From assembly GCF_050717635.1 (NCBI RefSeq), contig NZ_JBOITO010000036.1, positions 124,001 through 188,000 of the forward strand: 64,000 nt of DNA, written 5' to 3'. This stretch comes from Clostridium_AD sp050717635. Its GTDB lineage: Bacteria; Bacillota; Clostridia; Clostridiales; Clostridiaceae. The number at the start of each line of letters is the position of its first letter. Within the stretch, counting starts at the first letter, position 1. The notes under the pieces are model-generated. The model was not told the origin of the DNA and ran no database searches. It saw nothing but the letters and a program-made list of their open reading frames with translations. The position numbers were made by a program, and so were the translations under genes. Shown here piece after piece: positions 34,161-42,652 of the stretch.

Positions 34161-35162
34161 TTATTTATTCATAGCCTCTTGAACCGCAACTGCAACTGCA
34201 ACTGTAGCTCCAACCATAGGATTGTTACCCATTCCGATAAGTCCCATCATTTCTACGTGAGCTGGAACTGATGAAGAACCTGCGAATTGTGCATCTGAAT
34301 GCATTCTTCCCATTGTATCAGTCATACCGTATGAAGCAGGACCTGCTCCCATATTGTCTGGGTGAAGAGTTCTTCCAGTACCACCACCTGATGCTACTGA
34401 GAAGTATTTCTTACCTTGCTCAATACATTCTTTTTTATATGTTCCTGCAACTGGGTGTTGGAATCTTGTTGGGTTAGTTGAGTTTCCAGTTATAGAAACA
34501 TCTACGCCCTCTGAATGCATTATAGCTACGCCTTCTCTAACGTCGTCACAACCATAACATCTAACTTTTCCTCTATCTCCCTTTGAATAAACAGTTTCGT
34601 TAACTATTGAAACCTCACCAGTATAATAATCAAACTTAGTTTGTACATATGTAAAACCGTTGATTCTTGAAATTATCATAGCTGCATCTTTTCCAAGACC
34701 ATTAAGAATAACTCTTAAAGGCTCTTTTCTAACTCTGTTAGCAGATTTTGCAAGACCAATTGCGCCTTCAGCAGCTGCAAAAGATTCGTGTCCAGCTAAG
34801 AAAGCAAAACAAGCTGTTTCTTCTTTTAAAAGCATAGAAGCAAGATTTCCGTGACCAATACCTACTTTTCTATCGTCAGCAACGGAACCTGGAATACAAA
34901 ATGATTGTAAGCCTTCTCCTATAGCAACAGCAGCATCATCGGCCTTTGTGCAACCTTTTTTAATAGCTATTGCAGCACCTACAACATAAGCCCATGAAGC
35001 GTTTTCAAAACAAATTGGTTGGATTTCTTTTGCAATTGTATAAGGATCTATACCCTTTTCATCACAGACAGCTTTTGCTTCCTCTAATGTGTTCATTCCA
35101 TATTGCTTAAGTACGGGTATGATCTGATTAATTCTTCTATCATAACTTTCAAATAATGCCAT
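34161..35162 (-). CDS. GGGtGRT protein
   Basis: The 333-residue protein contains SGGGTGRTLHPDN near residues 258-270, the sequence that names the GGGtGRT family. Other blocks are ACFAFLAGHESFAAAEGAIG and SITGNSTNPTRFQHPVAG. Its biochemical role is not established to my knowledge. It lies 20 bases downstream of the Fe-S scaffold gene and has an AGGAGGGTG site, so the two form an operon and may act together in metal-cluster handling. Confidence 0.85.
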   Translation of the reverse strand: MALFESYDRRINQIIPVLKQYGMNTLEEAKAVCDEKGIDPYTIAKEIQPICFENASWAYVVGAAIAIKKGCTKADDAAVAIGEGLQSFCIPGSVADDRKVGIGHGNLASMLLKEETACFAFLAGHESFAAAEGAIGLAKSANRVRKEPLRVILNGLGKDAAMIISRINGFTYVQTKFDYYTGEVSIVNETVYSKGDRGKVRCYGCDDVREGVAIMHSEGVDVSITGNSTNPTRFQHPVAGTYKKECIEQGKKYFSVASGGGTGRTLHPDNMGAGPASYGMTDTMGRMHSDAQFAGSSSVPAHVEMMGLIGMGNNPMVGATVAVAVAVQEAMNK

Positions 35163-35182
35163 TTAAATTCACCCTCCTTTTC

Positions 35183-35875
35183 TTATTCTTTTCTTGGATC
35201 TATAACTAATACGGCTTCTGTAAATCTACCATAAGTACCAGTAGCTTTTTTCATAGCATCATTAGCATCCATTCCTGTTTTAACCATGTCCATCATTTTT
35301 CCAAAGTTTATAAATTCATAACCAATTACTTGGCTATCTGCGTCTAATGCTATTCTTGATATGTAACCTTCAGCCATTTGTAAATATCTTACGCCTTTAG
35401 CTAGTGTTCCGTACATAGTTCCAACTTGACTTGTTAATCCTTTTCCTAAGTCCTCAAGACCTGCTCCTATAGGTAGTCCACCTTCTGAGAATGCAGTCTG
35501 AGTTCTTCCGTATACTATTTGAAGGAATAATTCTCTCATTGCTGTATTTATAGCATCACAAACTAGGTCTGTGTTTAAAGCCTCAAGTATAGTCTTTCCA
35601 GGTAAAATTTCAGATGCCATAGCAGCTGAATGAGTCATACCTGAGCATCCTATAACTTCAACTAATGCTTCTTGTATAATTCCTTCCTTAACATTTAATG
35701 TAAGTTTACATGCGCCTTGTTGTGGAGCACACCAACCTATACCATGAGTTAAGCCTGAGATATCTTTTATTTCTTTTGATTGTACCCATTTTCCTTCTTC
35801 TGGAATTGGTGCAGAACCATGATTAGGACCCTTAGCTACACATATCATGCTTTCAACTTCATGTGAATAAATCAT
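35183..35875 (-). CDS. Iron-sulfur cluster assembly scaffold protein (NifU-like)
   Basis: The 230-residue protein has GIGWCAPQQGACKLTLNVKE near 45-64 and EVIGCSGMTHSAAMASEI, giving the Cys residues expected of a NifU/IscU-like scaffold, though the arrangement is divergent. In Firmicutes this form is found next to GGGtGRT proteins. It probably binds a cluster or metal. Starts behind GGAGGAG. Confidence 0.75.
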   Translation of the reverse strand: MIYSHEVESMICVAKGPNHGSAPIPEEGKWVQSKEIKDISGLTHGIGWCAPQQGACKLTLNVKEGIIQEALVEVIGCSGMTHSAAMASEILPGKTILEALNTDLVCDAINTAMRELFLQIVYGRTQTAFSEGGLPIGAGLEDLGKGLTSQVGTMYGTLAKGVRYLQMAEGYISRIALDADSQVIGYEFINFGKMMDMVKTGMDANDAMKKATGTYGRFTEAVLVIDPRKE

Positions 35876-35977
35876 TTTATAATCTCCTCCCTACGTGAAA
35901 AAATATTGTTTCTAAAAAATCAATCATCTATATTTTAACAAACTTATCCACTTCAAACAATAGATTTCATAAAAAAA

Positions 35978-36010
35978 TAGCAGCAAAAACTATTTTAGTT
36001 TTTGCTGCTA
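35978..36010 (-). terminator. Intrinsic terminator of lon
   Basis: TAGCAGCAAAAACT and AGTTTTTGCTGCTA form a perfect fourteen-pair stem with a five-base loop; on the minus strand TTTTTTT follows. It lies just after the lon stop. Confidence 0.85.
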
Positions 36011-36047
36011 AGTACTGTAAACATTACCACTAGCTATATTACTACTA

Positions 36048-38432
36048 TTATATTTGATTTGCTTTAATACTTACCTGCGTAGATATATTATAATTAAATA
36101 CATGTTCTATTCTAGGTAATGATATTCCAAGAGTTTCCCTAAGAACATCTTCTACTGTTTCTACTGTTTTAATAGTAAGCTTACTTAAAACTTCTTCCGG
36201 AACTTCCTTTAAATCAACTAAATTATCTTGTGGAATTAATATTTTTGTTATCCCAGCTCTTTGAGCTCCTATTAGTTTTTCTTTAAGTCCACCTATTGGA
36301 AGTACTGCTCCTCTTAATGTTATTTCTCCTGTCATCGCAAGCTTTGGATCCACCTTTATGCCTGTAACAAGTGATGCAAGTGCTGTGAATAGTGTAATCC
36401 CAGCTGAGGGACCATCTTTAGGAGTAGACCCTGACGGAACATGAATATGAAGATCTCTTTCCTTAAAGTTTATAGCGCTTAGCGGTAACCTTGACTTAAG
36501 AAGACTTAGTGAAATTTTTGCTGATTCTTTCATAACATCTCCTAGTTGTCCAGTTAGCGTTATTTGTCCACTTCCCGCCATATCAGTAGCTTCAATAAAA
36601 AGTATTTCTCCACCAACCGTGGTGAAGGCTAGTCCTGTAACAACCCCTGGTGGGTTATCATTTTGAGCTTTATCATGACTGGAAACTTTTCTTCCAAGTA
36701 GCTCACTTAGCTGATCTACGTTAACTTTAAATGGTAATTCTGCCTTCTTAGCTACAATTTTTTCCGAAGTAATTCTTGCAATGGTAGCCAGTTGCTTTTT
36801 AAGTCCTCTGACCCCAGCCTCTAGTGTATATTCGCTTATTATCTTTTCTAGTGCCTCGTCCTCAATAACCAATTGATCCGTAGTAATTCCATGCTCTTCA
36901 AGAACCTCTGGTATTAAGTGGTTTTTACCAATATGAAATTTCTCACTCATAGTATAACTAGACAATGTAATTATTTCCATTCTATCAAGTAGAGGTGTAG
37001 GGATACCTTCTAGCGAGTTAGCTGTTGCTACAAAGAAAACCTGGGACAAATCATAAGGCAAGTCCAAATAATGGTCTGTAAAACTATTATTTTGCTCTGG
37101 ATCTAATACCTCAAGGAGTGCACTAGATGGATCTCCATTATTGCCTTTCATTATCTTGTCTACTTCATCTAAAACCATAACCGGATTTATTTCTCCTGCC
37201 TTTTTAATACTTTGAATAATTCTTCCTGGCATTGCACCTATATAAGTTCTTCTATGTCCTCTGATTTCAGCTTCGTCACGTATTCCTCCTAAACTAAGCC
37301 TTATATATTTCTTATGAAGGGCCTCTGCAATACTTTTGCCAAGGCTAGTCTTACCCGTACCAGGAGGACCTACTAGTAGTAAGATAGACCCTTTATTATC
37401 CTTTTTAAGTTGCATAACTGCCAAATGTTGTATTATTCTATCCTTGACTTTATCAAGTCCATAATGCTGTTTATCAAGGATTTGTCTTGCTTCTTTTAAG
37501 TCAATAACTTCATGTCCGGCCTTCTTCCAAGGAAGTTTTATGAGTAAATCTAAATAGTTACGTATAATATTATATTCAGCACTGTTTGGGCTTTGACTTT
37601 CTAGCTTTTCTAGTTCATCTAGGGCAGCATCTTTTACATCTAATGGCATTTCAGCTTGTTCGATTTTACTGAAATAATCTTTATCTTTTTTAGATCCTTC
37701 TCTTTTCCCTTCATTTAATTCAGTTTGAATAGCTTTTAATTGCTCTCTAAGCACTTGTTCTCTATAGCTTTTATTAGCTTTTTCAGTAAACTTTTCTGCC
37801 ATTTCAAGTTGTAATTTCAGAGATTCCTTTTGCTTTAGAATGTAATCCACAAACTTAAGACTTCTCTCTTTTAACGATTGAATTTGAATCAGATTATATT
37901 TTTCTTCGTTTGATAGTGGCATAAATTGAGTAAGATGAGCCATGAGTTTATTTAAATCCGTTTGCTCTTCTACTATCTTCATAAACTGTTCTGAGCCCTT
38001 AAAATTTTCACTAACCTCACCAGTAACTTTTTTCACATACTCTAGTACTTCTTCTTGCCCTTCTTCTGTAATATCAATAACATCCTGTGCAATCTGAAAT
38101 TCTACATTGATTAAATCATTAGAAATATTGAGTGATTTAATTTCTACCCTATCCAGTACTTCAATTTTTATTTGATATCCATTTTCAGTTTTTTCAACTT
38201 CATTTACATGAAATGAAACTCCAACGCTATGAAAATCTTCTTGCTTTAAACTACTTTGATTAAAATTTTGCTTTAGTGATAAAGCAATGCTAAATTGATC
38301 GTCCATAGCTAAATTTTTAAGTGTTTCTTCACTAACATTGTTTAATTTTAAAGTATAAGTCATTCCTGGCAATAGAACTATATTTGAAACAGGAATTACC
38401 ATTCCCTCTTTATTCTTTTTATCTAAATTCAT
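36048..38432 (-). CDS. lon: ATP-dependent protease Lon (LonA)
   Basis: This 794-residue protease has a substrate-binding N-domain, an AAA+ module with Walker A GPPGTGKTS and Walker B VMVLDEVDKI, and a C-terminal peptidase with the catalytic Ser in PKDGPSAGI. It degrades misfolded and regulatory proteins in the cytoplasm. The N-domain (VSNIVLLPGMTYTLKLNNVS) is somewhat divergent. The ATG at 38432 is well spaced from AAGGAAAGG; an upstream GTG overlaps that site. It lies 40 bases downstream of a TetR gene and is probably co-transcribed and regulated by it. Confidence 0.9.
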   Translation of the reverse strand: MNLDKKNKEGMVIPVSNIVLLPGMTYTLKLNNVSEETLKNLAMDDQFSIALSLKQNFNQSSLKQEDFHSVGVSFHVNEVEKTENGYQIKIEVLDRVEIKSLNISNDLINVEFQIAQDVIDITEEGQEEVLEYVKKVTGEVSENFKGSEQFMKIVEEQTDLNKLMAHLTQFMPLSNEEKYNLIQIQSLKERSLKFVDYILKQKESLKLQLEMAEKFTEKANKSYREQVLREQLKAIQTELNEGKREGSKKDKDYFSKIEQAEMPLDVKDAALDELEKLESQSPNSAEYNIIRNYLDLLIKLPWKKAGHEVIDLKEARQILDKQHYGLDKVKDRIIQHLAVMQLKKDNKGSILLLVGPPGTGKTSLGKSIAEALHKKYIRLSLGGIRDEAEIRGHRRTYIGAMPGRIIQSIKKAGEINPVMVLDEVDKIMKGNNGDPSSALLEVLDPEQNNSFTDHYLDLPYDLSQVFFVATANSLEGIPTPLLDRMEIITLSSYTMSEKFHIGKNHLIPEVLEEHGITTDQLVIEDEALEKIISEYTLEAGVRGLKKQLATIARITSEKIVAKKAELPFKVNVDQLSELLGRKVSSHDKAQNDNPPGVVTGLAFTTVGGEILFIEATDMAGSGQITLTGQLGDVMKESAKISLSLLKSRLPLSAINFKERDLHIHVPSGSTPKDGPSAGITLFTALASLVTGIKVDPKLAMTGEITLRGAVLPIGGLKEKLIGAQRAGITKILIPQDNLVDLKEVPEEVLSKLTIKTVETVEDVLRETLGISLPRIEHVFNYNISTQVSIKANQI

Positions 38433-38472
38433 ATTAATCACCCTTTCCTTAAATGATATTTACAAGTGTTAA

Positions 38473-39036
38473 TTATAGTAGCAATGCCTCTTGAATAATT
38501 GTAATCATTTCTGAAAGCATCTTATCCTGTTCGGTTTCTAAATTATATTTCTTAATTGCAATTGATTTTATAGGATAAAAAAGTATAGCTACTAAATTAG
38601 GGTTTTGAAAATCTTTAATAATTCTTTTCTCTTTCATTTCCTCGAACAAATCATTTAAATTATTTATACCTTTCATATCTGAACATTGACTAGCTAATGC
38701 TGGACAACTTGAAAATTGATCTACAAAATGAAAAATCTCACCGTGTTCTTGGATGTAAGTATAATACCCTCTAGCAAGTATTTCAATGAGTTCACGCCCT
38801 TTAATATCCACATAAATCTTACTGAGTAGATAATCAAAAATCTCTTCAGAATATTCAATATATATATCCCGTAGCATAATCTCTTTATTCTCATAATAAA
38901 TATAAAGAGTGGCTGGAGATACCCCTGCCTCTTTAGCAATTTTCGAAATAGAAGTACCATGAAAGCCTTGTTCAAGTATTAACTTAACAACTGCTTCTTT
39001 TATACTTTTTTCTTTCCCATCATCTTTTCTTCTCAT
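38473..39036 (-). CDS. TetR-family transcriptional regulator
   Basis: The N-terminal helix-turn-helix is clear: IKEAVVKLILEQGFHGTSIS and then KIAKEAGVSPATLYIYYENK. The C-terminal ligand-binding part is not diagnostic. I use the ATG at 39036 behind AGAGGTG (187 residues). It is the first gene of a two-gene unit with lon, suggesting it controls lon expression in response to a small molecule or stress. Confidence 0.85.
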   Translation of the reverse strand: MRRKDDGKEKSIKEAVVKLILEQGFHGTSISKIAKEAGVSPATLYIYYENKEIMLRDIYIEYSEEIFDYLLSKIYVDIKGRELIEILARGYYTYIQEHGEIFHFVDQFSSCPALASQCSDMKGINNLNDLFEEMKEKRIIKDFQNPNLVAILFYPIKSIAIKKYNLETEQDKMLSEMITIIQEALLL

Positions 39037-39060
39037 CTTAACACCTCTATTATTATCTAT

Positions 39061-39080
39061 AATAAACGACCATTCATTTA
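39061..39080 (-). promoter_or_regulatory. Possible TetR operator
   Basis: On the minus strand AATGAATGGTCGTTTATT is an imperfect palindrome, six of nine positions pairing. The TGAATG..CGTTTA type is common among TetR operators. It lies 25 bases upstream of the TetR start, consistent with autoregulation. Inference only. Confidence 0.35.
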
Positions 39081-39288
39081 TTGTCAAGTAGATATTTTAT
39101 TATTTAATAACATTTTAAATATTCCATTGCTAACTTACAACTTGTATTGTATAATAAGTTGTTACTTGTCGTAGCCTTAGTACTAATCTATGCTACACTT
39201 CAACATAATACTAGCTAAGCATAACTACTTTCAGAGTTTTAACTCTTTCAACAAAATTCTTTTTTATTACACCTAATTGCCAAATATA

Positions 39289-39341
39289 GGTCAACTTCCA
39301 CCTACCCTAAAGGGATATTGGTTTTGCGCCTAATTTTATAA
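39289..39341 (-). repeat. Dispersed structured repeat, copy 1
   Basis: On the minus strand ATTAGGCGCAAAACC, then TATCCCTTTAGGGTAG, TGG and AGTTGACC recur at 63759-63812 with about ten differences. The CCCTTTAGGG core is palindromic. The rest of 39081-39288 shows no gene. Confidence 0.6.
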
Positions 39342-39357
39342 GTATAACAAAATAAAA

Positions 39358-39397
39358 AGCACAATGACGTTATCAATTGATAGACGTTATCTGTGCT
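39358..39397. repeat. Nested palindrome before the dehydrogenase gene
   Basis: Arms AGCACA and TGTGCT enclose a perfect TATCAATTGATA palindrome, with ACGTTATC repeated on either side. It ends 26 bases before the start codon and is followed by AAAAAAAT, so it may be an operator or regulatory hairpin. Confidence 0.4.
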
Positions 39398-39423
39398 ACA
39401 AAAAAATAAGGGGGATGAGATTA

Positions 39424-40566
39424 TTGAAAACTATAGGTTTTCCAAGAATGCACAAAGAAACAAATGAAAAAAGAGACTTTTTACCATCTTTTTTTGGTAT
39501 GCTAAGAAAAGAGAATGCACAAATATTTCTTGAAGAGGAATACGGCTCCGCTTTGGGTTATTCAAAACAAGATTATTTAAAAGAAAATGGCACAATAGAA
39601 TTTGTATCTAACAGAGAATGCTATGAAAAAGACATAGTTGCAGTTTTAAGGTCACCAGAGTACGAAGAAATTGAGTACATGAAAGATGGTAGCACACTAC
39701 TAAGTATGCTTCATTATCAAACTCGAGCTACAAGAGTAGAACAACTTAAAACGAAAGGCATATTTGCTGTTTCTCTAGATTCTATTAGAAACGACTTTCT
39801 TGAAAGAATCGTTGTTAATTATGGAGCAACTTCAGGAAATGGGATTAATGCAGCCTTTACTGAGCTAGTAAAGAAATATGAAAATATGTCTATTATTGAT
39901 GTAAAGCCTATAATTGTAAGCATAATGGGAATGGGACGAGTTGGCTTAACGGCAGCGAAACTAGCTGGAAAATATGCAAGTAATAAGGTAAATGAAGATA
40001 TACTGTCAGAGAAAAGCAATGGCGTTCTTGTTAATATGCTTTCTAGAAACATAACTAACAATAAAAAACTTATGATGAATATTTTAAAAGACACAGATAT
40101 TTTAGTAGATGCAACTACTAGAGACGATGCAACAGAATATATTATAAGCAATGAGTTAGTAGGCTACTTAAAACCTCATTCTATTATTTTAGATTTAACC
40201 GCAGACCCATATTTAACAGATATTAATTCTGTTCAAATTAAGGCAATTGAAGGGATACCAAATGGTACACTAGATAGAATTGTAATGCACCCAAACGACT
40301 CTGAATATAGCAATATTCCTAAGTCCTGTAAATCAATTAACCAAAGAACGGTAGTAAGCTGTAATGCATGGCCGGGAGTAAACCCAAATTCTTGCATGGA
40401 CTTATATGGTAAACAACTTATATATATTATGCAAAATCTTATAGGATATGACCCTCACGATTTCAATTTATATAGTAATGATTATTTTAATAGAGCTATT
40501 TACAAAGCAACTATTGAATATTTTGAAGAAACTGCAATTAACTACGAAGATGACATAGTAATGTAA
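39424..40566 (+). CDS. NAD(P)-binding dehydrogenase of the alanine-dehydrogenase / carboxyethylornithine-synthase type
   Basis: The N-terminus, KTIGFPRMHKETNEKRDFLP, resembles N5-(carboxyethyl)ornithine synthases and alanine dehydrogenases. A Rossmann motif, MGMGRVGLTAAKLAGK, follows near residue 175. At 380 residues it is longer than the ornithine enzyme. It probably reduces an imine formed from an amino acid and a keto acid; the substrate is unknown. The TTG at 39424 is correctly spaced behind AAGGGGG; the earlier in-frame ATG at 39415 abuts the site. Confidence 0.65.
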   Translation: MKTIGFPRMHKETNEKRDFLPSFFGMLRKENAQIFLEEEYGSALGYSKQDYLKENGTIEFVSNRECYEKDIVAVLRSPEYEEIEYMKDGSTLLSMLHYQTRATRVEQLKTKGIFAVSLDSIRNDFLERIVVNYGATSGNGINAAFTELVKKYENMSIIDVKPIIVSIMGMGRVGLTAAKLAGKYASNKVNEDILSEKSNGVLVNMLSRNITNNKKLMMNILKDTDILVDATTRDDATEYIISNELVGYLKPHSIILDLTADPYLTDINSVQIKAIEGIPNGTLDRIVMHPNDSEYSNIPKSCKSINQRTVVSCNAWPGVNPNSCMDLYGKQLIYIMQNLIGYDPHDFNLYSNDYFNRAIYKATIEYFEETAINYEDDIVM

Positions 40567-40587
40567 TATTTTTATTGTAATAATGAA

Positions 40588-40624
40588 AACAGTAGAAAAC
40601 AAGAGTATCTTGTTTTCTACTGTT
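40588..40624. terminator. Bidirectional intrinsic terminator
   Basis: AACAGTAGAAAACAAG and its exact complement form a sixteen-pair stem with a five-base loop, followed by TTTGTTT on the plus strand and TTTCATTA on the minus strand. It ends the dehydrogenase gene and the convergent receptor gene. Confidence 0.85.
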
Positions 40625-40642
40625 TTTGTTTATAGGGAAGGG

Positions 40643-42325
40643 TTAAGCCTCTCCTAGATATTTTTTTATTATTTTATCTATTGTACCATCTTCTTTAAGC
40701 TGCTTATAACCATCTTCAAACTGCTTAATGTTAACACTTAAATTATTGACTTTACTAAACCCTAACCTTGTATCAGAATCTTTTTCTTCAAAGCTTGTTT
40801 CTTGCTCCATTAATAGATTGCCTAGCTTATTTGTTTTACTATAGTATTTACCTGAAAAATCATTTATTAAAATAGTGTCTACCTGTCCCTTAATCAATTT
40901 ATCAAACATAGTATCTTCATTGGCATTCTCTATTTTATTAATTTTCTTATCATTACTAAATTTATTACTATAATTATAATCCTTTATGACACCAATTTTA
41001 TACTTATATAAATCGTTAAAATTGTTAATTTTAACATTACTATCTTTTCTAGTTAGAAAAACATATTTACTTGTATCGCGATAAGCTTCAGTAAAATCTA
41101 GGAAGTTTTCTCTTTTGCTATTATAGGATATCGTAGGAAGTATATCAGATAGACCCTCCTCTACCATTTTAAGAGAGGTATTCCATGTTGTTATTTTAAA
41201 TTCCACATCTATATTGTTCCTTTTATAAATTTCTTTTATTATCTCAATATCTACACCACTTAATGATTTATCTTTTTCATTATATATAATAAACGGTGGA
41301 TATGGTGAAGTGGCTACCACTAGCTTATCACATGACTTTTGAGTTGTATTTCTAGCTAACTGTAAATAAATATCTTCTAATTGACCTACTGCGGTACTAA
41401 GTCTTAAAATAGATTTCTCTTCATCGTCTATTGACAATGCAACCTCTTCTGACAGCTTAGCAGACTCATCAATATTATTTGTTATATTCCCTACCGAATT
41501 CTTAGCTTCCTCAAATTGGATTTCAATGGCCTTTGCGCTTTCTGCAATTTTAATTGTTCCTTCAAGTGTTTCATAAGTGATTTTTTCTATATCATTTAAT
41601 CCTATTATTGATCCATTTAATTTTTCAGCTTGTTTTTCAATATTGTCTACTGCTTTATTTACTATACTTTTAGTAGTAGCTACAATATTCTGCATTTCTT
41701 CTACCGACTTAATTATTTGGGAGGTGAAACTTTGTGTTTGTTCAGAAAGCTTTCTTATTTCTGACGCTACAACAGAGAATCCTTTTCCAGCCTCGCCTGC
41801 TCTTGCAGCTTCTATTGAGGCATTTAGTGCAAGCAGGTTAGTTTGCTTTGTTATGTTATTTATTAGTGATATACTTTGTTGAACATTACTTGACTGTTTC
41901 TCTAAGTTATCTGAATATGTTTTTACCTCATGTAAAGAATCTTCTAGTATATTAAATCCTTCTATTGCATTTAGTATTTCGCTCTTTTTTTCCTTTATTA
42001 TTTCATAAGTCATAGATGTTTTTTGGTTCATAACTTTGGAGCTTATAGCATTCTCCTTTACATTTCCATTTAAATTATCTAAAAATGAATTTAGCTTTAT
42101 TATGTTATCTAATTGACTATTATTATTATTTTTAAGATACTCACTTTTGTCATTTATTGCCTTAATTGAAGTTGAAATATATTCTACTAAAAATGAGAAT
42201 TCGCTTAAAAGCACACAGAATTTATCTGAAATAGGTCTTATATTATTAATATTCACAGTACTATCTTCTTTATCTAAACTTTTAACATCCTCTGTACTTC
42301 TGCTTAAAAATTTACTTATTTTCAT
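40643..42325 (-). CDS. Soluble chemoreceptor fused to a solute-binding domain
   Basis: The first 320 residues are coiled-coil, with the chemoreceptor hairpin tip QTNLLALNASIEAARA near 161-176. From about residue 328, KLVVATSPYPPFIIYNEKDK opens a complete family-3 solute-binding domain (SBP_bac_3) that runs to GTIDKIIKKYLGEA. No signal peptide or membrane segment is visible. The binding domain would thus be cytoplasmic and C-terminal, the reverse of normal receptors, and could sense an intracellular amino acid or peptide. Confidence 0.85.
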   Translation of the reverse strand: MKISKFLSRSTEDVKSLDKEDSTVNINNIRPISDKFCVLLSEFSFLVEYISTSIKAINDKSEYLKNNNNSQLDNIIKLNSFLDNLNGNVKENAISSKVMNQKTSMTYEIIKEKKSEILNAIEGFNILEDSLHEVKTYSDNLEKQSSNVQQSISLINNITKQTNLLALNASIEAARAGEAGKGFSVVASEIRKLSEQTQSFTSQIIKSVEEMQNIVATTKSIVNKAVDNIEKQAEKLNGSIIGLNDIEKITYETLEGTIKIAESAKAIEIQFEEAKNSVGNITNNIDESAKLSEEVALSIDDEEKSILRLSTAVGQLEDIYLQLARNTTQKSCDKLVVATSPYPPFIIYNEKDKSLSGVDIEIIKEIYKRNNIDVEFKITTWNTSLKMVEEGLSDILPTISYNSKRENFLDFTEAYRDTSKYVFLTRKDSNVKINNFNDLYKYKIGVIKDYNYSNKFSNDKKINKIENANEDTMFDKLIKGQVDTILINDFSGKYYSKTNKLGNLLMEQETSFEEKDSDTRLGFSKVNNLSVNIKQFEDGYKQLKEDGTIDKIIKKYLGEA

Positions 42326-42426
42326 ATTCTCCCCCTAAATAATTGTTTTCTTGAATAATTCGACAATTGTAGGAATTTTCCTTCTTTAATATAGTTATTT
42401 CAAAAATAAACAGTATAATTTGTTTA

Positions 42427-42460
42427 AAAATAAGAGTACCAAATTGGGCGCTCTTATTTT
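42427..42460. terminator. Terminator-like hairpin in a divergent promoter region
   Basis: AAAATAAGAG and CTCTTATTTT form a perfect ten-pair stem with a fourteen-base loop. It lies between the divergently transcribed receptor (start 42325) and prkA (start 42653). It could attenuate a leader transcript or insulate the promoters. No known riboswitch motif is recognised in the gap. Confidence 0.5.
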
Positions 42461-42652
42461 TGTGATTTTCCTATAACGGTAGATATAATTGAAATTAAAT
42501 TAATTTATATATGCAATATTTTAATTTTTGTTCTTATATTTTTTAAATATTCTTTAATAATTCAAGAGATATTTTGCATTATTAATCATGTTAAAAATCT
42601 CCCTACATATACTTAATTATAATAAATATAATGCTATCACAGGAGGTATTAA

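Noticed and set aside
36048..38441. GTG at 38441 as the lon start
   Set aside because: It overlaps the purine-rich site; the ATG at 38432 is correctly spaced.
39037..39423. Riboswitch upstream of the dehydrogenase gene
   Set aside because: The palindrome at 39358 and the repeat at 39289 do not match any riboswitch class I know, so only the structures are reported.
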